A stretch of DNA of 32,091 nt from an uncultured Pelagibacteraceae bacterium (GCA_902516065.1 CABXXB010000009.1:1-32091); one strand, 5' to 3'. Counted from the stretch's first letter, positions 19,092-27,882 are shown. Made by a program: numbers and translations. Notes: a model not told the origin generated them from the letters alone.

Positions 19092-19116
19092 TTTTCCTAA
19101 AATATAAGAGAGACTA

Positions 19117-20178
19117 ATGAATTCGTCTGGATCAGCTATTAAAATTGAAAATGTTTGGAAAGTTTTTGGCAATAATTCCAGTGAAGCTTTAGATGCAATT
19201 CAAAATCAAAAAATTTCAAAAACTGAAGCTTTAGAAAAATATAATTCAGTAATAGGTGTCTCTGATGTTTCTTTTGACGTAAAACAAGGTGAAATATTTT
19301 GTGTCATGGGCCTATCGGGTAGCGGAAAATCAACATTAGTAAGACATATCAATAGACTTTTAGAACCTACTTCTGGAAAGATTTTAATTAATGATCAAGA
19401 TGTGATGAAACTTGATAGGGAAAGTCTACAAGAATTAAGAAATAAAAAAATAGGTATGGTTTTTCAAAATTTTGCTCTAATGCCACATAGATCTGTAGTG
19501 GATAATATAGCAATGCCTCTAGAAATTAGAGGGATTAGTAAAAATGACAGATTAGATGTAGCAAATAAAATTTTAGATGTCGTTGAATTACAAGGTTGGG
19601 GTAATAAATTTGCACATGAATTATCAGGCGGTATGCAGCAAAGAGTTGGCCTTGCAAGAGCGTTAGCTGCTGATCCTGAATTTCTTTTAATGGATGAACC
19701 ATTTAGCGCATTAGACCCATTAATAAGAAGACAACTACAATCTGAATTTATTAAGCTTTCAAAACAGATGAAAAAAACAACTGTCTTTATTACACATGAT
19801 TTAGATGAAGCAGTAAGAGTTGGACACAGAATTGCGATTATGAGAGATGGTAAAGTAATACAAATTGGAACACCCGAAGAAATAGTAGTTAGTCCTGCGG
19901 ATGAATATGTGGCAGACTTTGTAAAAGGTATTTCACGATTAAAAGTTGTGCAAGCCAAATCAATAATGCAGTCGGTAAAAGCTTATGAAAAAAAACATGG
20001 TAAATTATGGGATGACCCTGAAAGTGTTCAAGATGACGAACTATTGAGTCAACTAATTGAAAAATCTAAATCAAAAGAAAAACCATTAGTGGTAAAAAAT
20101 TCTGATGAGAATGTTATTGGTGTAATCACACAGGCGGATCTTTTAAAAGCTGTAATTGAGGGTAGTGATGGAGAATAA
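19117..20178 (+). CDS. proV: Glycine betaine/osmolyte ABC transporter ATP-binding protein with CBS region
   Basis: FCVMGLSGSGKSTLVRHINRLLEPTSGKI, LSGGMQQRVGLARALAADPEFLLMDEPFSALDPLIR; C-terminal CBS-like VIGVITQADLLKAV. Confidence 0.93.
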   Translation: MNSSGSAIKIENVWKVFGNNSSEALDAIQNQKISKTEALEKYNSVIGVSDVSFDVKQGEIFCVMGLSGSGKSTLVRHINRLLEPTSGKILINDQDVMKLDRESLQELRNKKIGMVFQNFALMPHRSVVDNIAMPLEIRGISKNDRLDVANKILDVVELQGWGNKFAHELSGGMQQRVGLARALAADPEFLLMDEPFSALDPLIRRQLQSEFIKLSKQMKKTTVFITHDLDEAVRVGHRIAIMRDGKVIQIGTPEEIVVSPADEYVADFVKGISRLKVVQAKSIMQSVKAYEKKHGKLWDDPESVQDDELLSQLIEKSKSKEKPLVVKNSDENVIGVITQADLLKAVIEGSDGE

Positions 20179-21667
20179 AAATAACCCTTCTAGGTCAGAA
20201 TTGATCACAGATTTTGTCAAAACAAACCCTAATTATTATATTGAGCAGTTTCAAAAAATAGGTAGCAAACCAACATTTTCTTACTCATTTAATCTTTATG
20301 CTGCAATTTTTGGACCTATATGGTTTGGGATAAGAAATATTTGGAACTGGGCATTAACATTTTTAATAATTGAAACTTTTGCAGTAGTTCAAATTATAAG
20401 AGGTTTATTTGGTAATATTACAGCTGAGGCAATTCAAAAAATTGAACAAGTTCAATCAACTATAGCATTTAGAAATAAACAATTAGAGGCTGCAATAACA
20501 AATAATCCAGATAAAGTTGATGTTTATAAGCGTAATATCAAATCATTAGAGGATGCAATGCAAGGCTATATTAATGAAGTTGATAGAATTGAGGCCTCAG
20601 CAATTTGGATTACTATTTTTGGAATTGTATTATTAATTTCAATAAAAATAACTCAAGGTATTATTGCAAATTCTAAATTGGAAAAAAGATATTCAGAGTG
20701 GTTATCCGATAAAACTATTAGCCCTGGTATGCAAATAAAGAATTATATTCTAAGTACTATTTTTACTTCAGTGATAATGTTTTTCTCAGTGGTTCACTAT
20801 AGTTTTCCTGGCTTAATAACTATAATGAATGAATTTCCAACACATCCTGAAATTAGATTAACATCTATTAGTTGGGTTGAAACAGTATTTAATTACGCGG
20901 TCATTAAAGGTGATGCTCTATTTACAGCAATTACAATTGGTATTCGTTCTGTTTTAGATTTTTTAGAATTGTTGTTCGTAAAAACACCCTGGATAGTGAT
21001 CATAACTACTATAGTTATTTTAACTGGTTTATCTGCAGGACCGCGTGCTGCAATTTATTCAGCTGGATTTTTGTGCTACATGGGTTTTCTAGGTTTTTGG
21101 GTAAAAGCGATGACTACCCTGGCATTACTTGGAACAGCAGCAATTTTAAGTATTGTAATTGGAATACCTCTTGGAATTTTCTGTGCTAGACGCCAAAGAT
21201 TTTATTCGATGATCAGACCAATAATGGATTTTATGCAAACAATGCCTGCTTTTGTATTTATGATTCCAGTCATAGCATTCTTTGGGACAGGAAAGGTTGC
21301 CGCAGTAATAATCACAATGATTTTTGGTGGAACGCCTGTGGTGAGACTAACAGTGCTTGGTTTAAGAGGAGTGCCAGAAACTATAAGAGAAGCGGCAATA
21401 GCCTATGGTGCAAGTAAATGGTATTTACTTAGAAAAGTAGATTTACCATTAGCAACTCCTTCAATATTAGCAGGGGTAAACCAAACAGTAATGTTAAGTT
21501 TAGCAATGGTTGTAGTTGCATCATTAATTGGTGCAAAAGGTTTAGGACAAGATGTCCTAGAAGCATTACAGTATGCTAATGTAGGACAAGGTATACTTGC
21601 CGGTGTAGCCATATTATTTGTCGCATTAATCCTCGATAGAGTTGTTCAAGGAAAAAAAAGAGTTTAA
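20168..21667 (+). CDS. proW: Osmolyte ABC transporter permease with DUF2628-like N-terminal membrane extension
   Basis: C-terminal BPD_transp_1 domain (GVPETIREAAIAYGASKWYLLRKVDLPLATPSILAGVNQTVMLSLAMVVVASLIGAKGLG); N-terminal SYSFNLYAAIFGPIWFGIRNIWNW plus a coiled-coil-like segment. ATG at 20168 preferred over TTG at 20156. Confidence 0.9.
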   Translation: MENKNNPSRSELITDFVKTNPNYYIEQFQKIGSKPTFSYSFNLYAAIFGPIWFGIRNIWNWALTFLIIETFAVVQIIRGLFGNITAEAIQKIEQVQSTIAFRNKQLEAAITNNPDKVDVYKRNIKSLEDAMQGYINEVDRIEASAIWITIFGIVLLISIKITQGIIANSKLEKRYSEWLSDKTISPGMQIKNYILSTIFTSVIMFFSVVHYSFPGLITIMNEFPTHPEIRLTSISWVETVFNYAVIKGDALFTAITIGIRSVLDFLELLFVKTPWIVIITTIVILTGLSAGPRAAIYSAGFLCYMGFLGFWVKAMTTLALLGTAAILSIVIGIPLGIFCARRQRFYSMIRPIMDFMQTMPAFVFMIPVIAFFGTGKVAAVIITMIFGGTPVVRLTVLGLRGVPETIREAAIAYGASKWYLLRKVDLPLATPSILAGVNQTVMLSLAMVVVASLIGAKGLGQDVLEALQYANVGQGILAGVAILFVALILDRVVQGKKRV

Positions 21668-21675
21668 AAATAATT

Positions 21676-22038
21676 ATGAAGAAAATTTTTACATTAATTT
21701 TTTGTGTATTTGCGTTTAGTGCAATTGCAAAAGAAACAACTTTTAATAAAGAGTTATTTGATAAAGCCCAATTAGATGGCAAGGTTGTAATAGTTAGTTC
21801 TTGGGTAAAATATTGTACGTCTTGTGCAAGTCAAATGAAAGTTTTAGATAAAGCTAAAAATGATTTTAATAATATTGAATATTTTAAATTCGATGTAAGA
21901 AATAAAGAAATAGCTGATTTATTTAACATTCAATATCAAACAACTCTTTTAATTTTTAAAGATAATAAAGAAGTTTATAGAAGCATTGGTGAAACAAGTA
22001 GAGAAGCAATCTATAAAGCTATTAAATCTTCAATTTAG
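21676..22038 (+). CDS. Thioredoxin-fold protein (DsbD gamma/TlpA-like), exported
   Basis: Signal peptide, VVIVSSWVKYCTSCASQMKVLDKAKNDF... (CxxC). Confidence 0.8.
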   Translation: MKKIFTLIFCVFAFSAIAKETTFNKELFDKAQLDGKVVIVSSWVKYCTSCASQMKVLDKAKNDFNNIEYFKFDVRNKEIADLFNIQYQTTLLIFKDNKEVYRSIGETSREAIYKAIKSSI

Positions 22039-22055
22039 GTTTAAGCACCTAAATT
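22032..22055. terminator. Bidirectional hairpin overlapping both stop codons of convergent genes
   Basis: AATTTAGGT-ttaagc-ACCTAAATT perfect 9-bp stem; + strand stop 22036-22038 and - strand stop 22041-22043 lie inside. Confidence 0.6.
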
Positions 22056-22721
22056 AATATTTCTAGATACATTAGTTTCTATTTCTGCAGGTTTTTTTAA
22101 ATTAAGATTATTCATAATAACAATATACTCATCAACACTGCTAACTTGTAATCTAGGATTATTTTTTTTTTCTTTTCCAATTGTACTTACTTTTTGCCCT
22201 TTATAGTCATGAGCAGGATATAAAAGGGTCTCTTCTGGTAATTTTAAAAGTCTATTGAATATTGAATTATATGCATCTTTTGAACTTCCATTTTGGAAAT
22301 CTGTTCTACCTGTACCATTAATTAATAGTGTATCTCCAGAAAATAAATAGTTATCCATTAAAAAACTATAGCTGTCTGAAGTATGTCCTGGAGTATACAT
22401 TGCTCTAATTTTGAGATTATCTAAATTAATATATTCATCATCTTTAACTTTTATTTCAACCGTTTCCGCAGGAGAATGGGCACCCATAATAGTTGAACAT
22501 TTGGTAATATCTTTAAGCTTAGATGCTCCTGTTACGTGATCAGCATGAATGTGAGTGTCAATCACCTTAACTAATTTTAAATCTAACTCTTTCAACAGTT
22601 TAATATAATCGCCAACATTCTCTTTAACAGGATCAATAATTAATGCCTCTCGACCTTTCCCTGATGAAATTAAGTATGTATATGTTGAAGATTTTGTGTC
22701 AAACAATTGTTTAAAAATCAT
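22041..22721 (-). CDS. MBL-fold metallo-hydrolase, ETHE1/persulfide dioxygenase-like (start trimmed to 22721)
   Basis: MIFKQLFDTKSSTYTYLISSGKGREALIIDPV...VKVIDTHIHADHVTGA...YTPGHTSDSYSFLMDNYLFSGDTLLINGTGRTDFQNG...LLYPAHDYKG; the first 68 residues of the longest ORF are antisense to the cupredoxin gene. Confidence 0.88.
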   Translation of the reverse strand: MIFKQLFDTKSSTYTYLISSGKGREALIIDPVKENVGDYIKLLKELDLKLVKVIDTHIHADHVTGASKLKDITKCSTIMGAHSPAETVEIKVKDDEYINLDNLKIRAMYTPGHTSDSYSFLMDNYLFSGDTLLINGTGRTDFQNGSSKDAYNSIFNRLLKLPEETLLYPAHDYKGQKVSTIGKEKKNNPRLQVSSVDEYIVIMNNLNLKKPAEIETNVSRNINLGA

Positions 22722-22791
22722 CTTAATATAATACCATAAAAGAACAAATTGACCCATTGTTAAAATAAAATTTAATATTATTTTTTTAATT

Positions 22792-23294
22792 ATGGAACTG
22801 ATAAAATTTATAATTATATTTCTATTTTTACATTCATTTGCGTATGCAGATAAGAATATGAAAATTGGCTCTAAAGGCAAAGAAAGCGAAGTCTCACGTG
22901 TAGTTAAAGTTTTTATGTATGACAATTATTATGAGCCAAGTTCATTTCAAATTAAAGCCGGCGAAACGATAAAATTTGAAGTAGAAAATGCCGGTATGCT
23001 TGTTCATGAATTTAATATCGCAAATAAAATGATGCATATGAAGCATCAACCAGAAATGTTAAAAATGGTTGAAAATGAAATTCTTTTAGCTGACTCAATC
23101 GACAAAAAAAAATGAAAAAAATGGCAAAAATGGATAAAGCCATGGGTCACTCACATAGTAATAGTGTTTTACTTGAGCCAAAACAAAAGGGAGAAATAAT
23201 CTGGAAATTTGATAATGCAGTTGACATTGAAGTAGCTTGCAATGTGCCCGGTCATTATCAAGTTGGAATGATTGCTAAAGTTGATATAAATTAA
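22792..23294 (+). CDS. Exported cupredoxin-like (type 1 copper) protein, broken into two ORFs at an A9 tract (22792-23115 and 23112-23294)
   Basis: First ORF: signal peptide + YEPSSFQIKAGETIKFEVENAGMLVHEFNI; second ORF: KGEIIWKFDNAVDIEVACNVPGHYQVGMIAKVDI with the Cys-His-Met copper loop. Break lies in AAAAAAAAA (23104-23112). Confidence 0.8.
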
Positions 23295-23298
23295 CTTG

Positions 23299-23745
23299 AT
23301 GGACACTGCAGCTAAAGCTAATTTTCATTGGTCATGTAAACATACTTGGAAGAAAAGTGCTAAAAACACAGGTTGGTGTTTGTTGGGTTGTGCAATTGGA
23401 GATTTGGGTACAATTTTATTTTTCCAGCTTTCAAAAATTCCTTTTCCTATTTTAGGAATTATGACTTTAGCTATTATTAATGGTTTAATTACAAGTATCA
23501 CTTTAGAAACAATTATTTTGATGAGACAAAATTTTGATTTTTCTAAAGCTTTTAAAACAGCATTGGCTATGAGTTTTATTTCTATGATTAGTATGGAGAT
23601 AACAATGAACTTAACTGACTATTATCTAACAGGAGGTGCTACTTTGACATGGTGGGTTATTCCTATAATGCTTGGAGTGGGTTTTATAACTCCTTGGCCA
23701 TATAATTATTGGAGGTTAAAAAAATTTGGCATCAACTGTCATTAA
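23299..23745 (+). CDS. DUF4396 family membrane protein
   Basis: HWSCKHTWKKSAKNTGWCLLGCAIGDLGTILFFQ...AMSFISMISMEITMNLTDYYLTGGA...WWVIPIMLGVGFITPWPYNYWRL. Confidence 0.8.
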   Translation: MDTAAKANFHWSCKHTWKKSAKNTGWCLLGCAIGDLGTILFFQLSKIPFPILGIMTLAIINGLITSITLETIILMRQNFDFSKAFKTALAMSFISMISMEITMNLTDYYLTGGATLTWWVIPIMLGVGFITPWPYNYWRLKKFGINCH

Positions 23746-24445
23746 AAATTGGGATAATAAAACTTGGCTTTCATCTAAGAACTATATTTTAAATTTTAAC
23801 AATTTTTTAATAAAAGCTAACAAATTAGACTCAAATTCACAAATTTTAGATATTGGATGTGGTCGAGGTAAAATCATTGGTTCATTAAGTTCTAAATTAA
23901 AGCTTAGAATGAAACCTATTGGCATTGATTTAGTTTATCACAAAGATAAAGATAAGAGAATTGATTTTAAAAAAACTGATGCCATTTCTTTTTTTTCTAT
24001 AAACAAAAAAAAATTTGATTTAATCTTAATTAAGCAAACTATTCATTTGCTTAAAATTAGTGAAATAAAAACTTTGTTAGTTGAGATGAAAAAAAGTTTA
24101 AAGCCTAACGGAAAAATTTTAATATTCACATTAGAACCACATAAAAATGAAATACCAAATTTTGCATTAATGAGATTAAGATTATTAAAATCTCTAAAAA
24201 GAGATAAAAAAATTTTAAAATTTATTTCAAAACTTTATCCAAAAAGAATTATAAAATATTTTTCTTATAAAGTTACTATAAGTAAAAAAAAATATATTAA
24301 TATGATTTCAAAAAAATTTATTTCTACACTTCTTAATTTAAATAAAAAACAAATTAGCACTGGTATTAATGAAATTAATCTTAAATACAAAAAAGATTTA
24401 AATTTTAATGATAAATTAGTTTGTATAATTATCAAAAATAATTAA
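23726..24445 (+). CDS. Class I SAM-dependent methyltransferase (TTG start)
   Basis: SQILDIGCGRGKIIGSLSSKL...PIGIDLVYHKDKDKRIDFKKTDAISFFS...LKPNGKILIFTLEP. Confidence 0.8.
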   Translation: MASTVIKNWDNKTWLSSKNYILNFNNFLIKANKLDSNSQILDIGCGRGKIIGSLSSKLKLRMKPIGIDLVYHKDKDKRIDFKKTDAISFFSINKKKFDLILIKQTIHLLKISEIKTLLVEMKKSLKPNGKILIFTLEPHKNEIPNFALMRLRLLKSLKRDKKILKFISKLYPKRIIKYFSYKVTISKKKYINMISKKFISTLLNLNKKQISTGINEINLKYKKDLNFNDKLVCIIIKNN

Positions 24446-24455
24446 GATCGATTAT

Positions 24456-24866
24456 ATGAATCATTTAATAAAAAAATTTAATAATTTTTTCTTAAATTTT
24501 GAAGCTCTAGGATCTCTTTTATTAAGACTTGCAGTAGGTACAGCTTTTATCATTTATGGTCTTGGAAAGTTTCCTTTACCACCCGAAGGTCTTATAGAAT
24601 ATTTTGATTTATCACCATTTCTTGCAAGTTTAGTTGCGATATCAGAAGTATCCACTGGTATTATTCTTATCATTGCTAATTTTATCAAAAATTCAATTGG
24701 CCACATATTAACCAGATTGGCAGGTTTAAATATCGTCATTTTAATGATTTGTATTTTTGCAGTAGCTCATAGAGATTGGTTTATAACAAAACAACTTTTC
24801 ACCAGTGTGCAAATTTTTCTTTTAATTGGTGGTTTTTATTTTTTAATAAAGGGTAATAAAATATAA
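24456..24866 (+). CDS. DoxX family membrane protein
   Basis: SLLLRLAVGTAFIIYGLGKFPLPPEGLIEYFDLSPFLASLVAISEVSTGIILI. Confidence 0.8.
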   Translation: MNHLIKKFNNFFLNFEALGSLLLRLAVGTAFIIYGLGKFPLPPEGLIEYFDLSPFLASLVAISEVSTGIILIIANFIKNSIGHILTRLAGLNIVILMICIFAVAHRDWFITKQLFTSVQIFLLIGGFYFLIKGNKI

Positions 24867-24901
24867 ATTGCGTTATAGGTGAATTTATATATTCTTAGAC
24901 G

Positions 24902-25081
24902 ATGAGATATATAAATGGTTTTATAAATTTAATTACAAGCTTAATAGTTTCAACAATTATTATTTATGCAATTAATATCGTTGCAGGCTTTGCAGGTGCA
25001 GATTATTCATTTTCGAACGGTGAAGTATTTGTAATGTGGATTTTAATGGCAATATTAGTTAATAATTGTTTTAAAAAATAG
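24902..25081 (+). CDS. Small two-TM hypothetical protein (59 aa; below the ORF-track length cut-off)
   Basis: ATG at 24902: MRYINGFINLITSLIVSTIIIYAINIVAGFAGADYSFSNGEVFVMWILMAILVNNCFKK*. Confidence 0.5.
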   Translation: MRYINGFINLITSLIVSTIIIYAINIVAGFAGADYSFSNGEVFVMWILMAILVNNCFKK

Positions 25082-25091
25082 CATTTCTAAA

Positions 25092-25379
25092 GTGAGTAAT
25101 TCAGTAAAAACTGACGACGTAATCTTTAATTTCTTTAAACAAATTTGTGATGAAAAAGATGATAAAAAATGTGTCGAGCTAGGAAATAGCTGGATAAAAG
25201 CTATGGAGACAAATCTAGCAAACATGGAAACAAATTTAGATGAAAAAGATAAAATTAAATATAAAAAAGATATTCAAAATAATCGTAGTCACTTAGATAG
25301 TCTTAAAGAGAAAAATTCATCTGAGTGGAAAGAATATGCAACCAAATGTATGGTTGAAATCATGGATAATAAAGTATAA
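25092..25379 (+). CDS. Hypothetical protein (95 aa, GTG start)
   Basis: ORF in a short gap; charged helical composition; no family recognised. Confidence 0.5.
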   Translation: MSNSVKTDDVIFNFFKQICDEKDDKKCVELGNSWIKAMETNLANMETNLDEKDKIKYKKDIQNNRSHLDSLKEKNSSEWKEYATKCMVEIMDNKV

Positions 25380-25389
25380 ATATTCAATA

Positions 25390-25452
25390 AAGGGGTGTCT
25401 TAACAGACTGAGATTAAACCCTAAGAACCTGTCCGGTAATTCAGAAAGGGAT
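25390..25452 (+). promoter_or_regulatory. TPP riboswitch (THI element)
   Basis: AAGGGGTGTCTTAACAGACTGAGATTAAACCCTAAGAACCTGTCCGGTAATTCAGAAAGGGA: conserved CTGAGA, ACCC, GAACCTG and AGGGA blocks; P3 GTCT/AGAC and P2 GGGT/ACCC. Confidence 0.93.
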
Positions 25453-25456
25453 AACA

Positions 25457-26899
25457 ATGGATAAATCATTTTTTTTAAGTCAATCTACATCATTAACATT
25501 AGTCATTATTATAAGTTTAATATTTGTTTTTTTAGGGCTACTTCATTCGAAAAAATATCAAGGAATAAACAACTATTTAACTGCTAATAGAAATATTGGA
25601 TTATTTTCTTTGACAACTAGTTTAACTGCTTCAGCTTTAGGAGCATGGATTTTATTTGGCCCAGCCTCAGCGGCAACATGGGGTGGAATAGGGGCTATTA
25701 TAGGGTATTCACTTGGTACAGCCTTTCCAATGTTTTTTTTAATATATCTTGGAAAGAAAATTAGAAAAGAATTTCCCAAAGGATCTTCTTTAATTGAGTT
25801 CATGCGTAAAAAGTTTGGAAAAAATTTATTCAAACTTATTCTATTAATGACAATTTTTTATATGTTCATTTTTTTATGTGCTGAAGTTACTGCTGTAGCT
25901 GTTTTAATAAATTATATTTCAGGCACAGAGCTTTGGATAACTGCACTAATTGTTTTGTTATCTACTCTTGCTTATACTTTATATGGAGGCTTAAGGGCAT
26001 CTATATTTACTGACAATATTCAAATGGTCGTTATAGGAGTTCTTTTGTTAATTTCTTTATTTTACATAAACTCATTTACAGGATCTGAATTTTCTTTTGA
26101 TTTTATCAAAGAAAAAAATCCTCAACTTTTAAGCTCATCTTACATTCCTAGTTATACAGCTGGTTTGACTTTTTTTATTGCAGTAGCTGCAACTAATTTA
26201 TTTCATCAGGGTAATTGGCAAAGAGTATATGCTGCTAAAAATTTTGAAACTCTTAAAAAAAGCTTAATTATATCTTTTTTTATTATTATACCTGTCGTAT
26301 TTTATATGGGATTTACAGGAATGGTTGCTTTTTCAATAGACCCTACCACAAGACCTGATCTTGGTTTTTTTACATTATTACTTAAAAAACAGACGGAACT
26401 ACTTTCTATTGTAGTGATTATATTAGGTTTGGCATTAACCATCTCTACTGTAGATACTTTAGTGAATGCAATATCAAGCTTGATTGTTGTAGATGGTAAA
26501 GCAACATTAAATTTAGATAAAAAAACAGATTACTTAAATGTTTCTAAATATATAATTTTATTTTTATCATTAATTTCTTTTATCGTTGCATCTAAAGGAT
26601 TTGATATTTTATATTTATTTTTACTAGCTGATTTATTCTGTTGCGCTTTTGTGCTCACTGTTTTCTACAGCTTTTATAATAAAAATATTAATGAAAAAAC
26701 TGCATATGTATCAATTATTATTGGATTAATAGGAGGTTTTTTAATGTTTCCTTCTCCAGATTTTTCTAAAAGTTTACTGGTTGGTATTCTTTTGCCTAAT
26801 GAATTATTTGCACCATTTGTAACACAGTCATTATTATTTTTGTCTTTTGTAGTAGCAACTTTTTTACCAATTTTAGTTTTTAAAGCTAAAAAGTTTTAA
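25457..26899 (+). CDS. thiV: Sodium:solute symporter, ThiV-like putative thiamin-precursor (HMP) transporter
   Basis: SSS-family 13-14 TM protein (YLTANRNIGLFSLTTSLTASALGAWILFGPASAATWGG); start codon 5 nt after the TPP riboswitch core. A TPP-riboswitch-controlled SSS symporter in SAR11 has been described as ThiV. Confidence 0.85.
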   Translation: MDKSFFLSQSTSLTLVIIISLIFVFLGLLHSKKYQGINNYLTANRNIGLFSLTTSLTASALGAWILFGPASAATWGGIGAIIGYSLGTAFPMFFLIYLGKKIRKEFPKGSSLIEFMRKKFGKNLFKLILLMTIFYMFIFLCAEVTAVAVLINYISGTELWITALIVLLSTLAYTLYGGLRASIFTDNIQMVVIGVLLLISLFYINSFTGSEFSFDFIKEKNPQLLSSSYIPSYTAGLTFFIAVAATNLFHQGNWQRVYAAKNFETLKKSLIISFFIIIPVVFYMGFTGMVAFSIDPTTRPDLGFFTLLLKKQTELLSIVVIILGLALTISTVDTLVNAISSLIVVDGKATLNLDKKTDYLNVSKYIILFLSLISFIVASKGFDILYLFLLADLFCCAFVLTVFYSFYNKNINEKTAYVSIIIGLIGGFLMFPSPDFSKSLLVGILLPNELFAPFVTQSLLFLSFVVATFLPILVFKAKKF

Positions 26900-26946
26900 T
26901 ATTAGTCGATTGTATTAGAAGAATTAATGTTTATATATCTGACACA

Positions 26947-27882
26947 ATGTCAGATAACCAAATAGCAATTAAGGATCTTTCAAAAGTATATGACAATAGT
27001 TTTAATGCACTAAAAAAAATTAGTCTTAAAGTTAAGCAAGGTGAAATTCTTGCATTGCTTGGACCAAATGGTGCAGGAAAGACAACCTTAATTAGTATAA
27101 TTTGTGGGATTGTTACCCCATCATCTGGCACCGTTACTGTTGATGGCTTTGATATTATCAAGGATTATCGTGAAACAAGATCTAGAATAGGAATGGTTCC
27201 TCAAGAATTGAACTTAGAGTCTTTTGAAACAGTTTTCGATACCGTATCATATTCAAGAGGCTTATATGGTAAACCTCCAAAACCAGAACATATAGAAAAA
27301 ATCTTAAAAGACTTAAGTTTATGGGATAAAAAAGATCAAAGATTAAAACAATTGTCTGGTGGAATGAAAAGAAGAGTTCTAATTGCTAAAGCCTTATCTC
27401 ATGAACCAAAAATATTATTTTTAGATGAGCCAACAGCAGGAGTTGATGTAGAATTAAGAAAAGAAATGTGGAAAGTAGTAGATTCTTTAAGAAAAACAGG
27501 AGTAACAATTATTTTAACAACTCATTACATTGAAGAGGCTGAAGCAATAGCGGATAGGATCGGCGTTATTAATCAAGGTGAAATAATACTCGTCGAAGAA
27601 AAAAAAGAATTATTAAAAAAGATGGGTCAAAAAACACTTACAATTGAATTACAAGAAAGAATTGAAGAAATACCTAAATCATTAGAAAAATATAACTTAA
27701 ATATTGGAGATGATAATATGTATCTAAATTATACATATAGTCTTAAAGAAAAACAAACAGGTATAACAAATTTATTACAAGATTTAAAAGATACTGGCTT
27801 AAAGTTACGAGATTTAAAAACAGAACAAAGCAATTTGGAGAATATTTTTGTTAATTTAGTAAGGGAGAATAATGAAATTTAA
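26947..27882 (+). CDS. ABC-2 type transporter ATP-binding protein
   Basis: LLGPNGAGKTTLISIICGI, LSGGMKRRVLIAKAL, ILFLDEPTAGVDVELRKEMW. Confidence 0.93.
   Translation: MSDNQIAIKDLSKVYDNSFNALKKISLKVKQGEILALLGPNGAGKTTLISIICGIVTPSSGTVTVDGFDIIKDYRETRSRIGMVPQELNLESFETVFDTVSYSRGLYGKPPKPEHIEKILKDLSLWDKKDQRLKQLSGGMKRRVLIAKALSHEPKILFLDEPTAGVDVELRKEMWKVVDSLRKTGVTIILTTHYIEEAEAIADRIGVINQGEIILVEEKKELLKKMGQKTLTIELQERIEEIPKSLEKYNLNIGDDNMYLNYTYSLKEKQTGITNLLQDLKDTGLKLRDLKTEQSNLENIFVNLVRENNEI

Noticed and set aside
19464-19958. Minus-strand 164-aa ORF
   Set aside because: Antisense shadow of the proV ATPase gene; no domain-like features.
22722-22925. N-terminal 68 residues of the listed MBL hydrolase ORF
   Set aside because: Antisense to the cupredoxin start and intergenic region; the family N-terminus fits the internal ATG at 22721.
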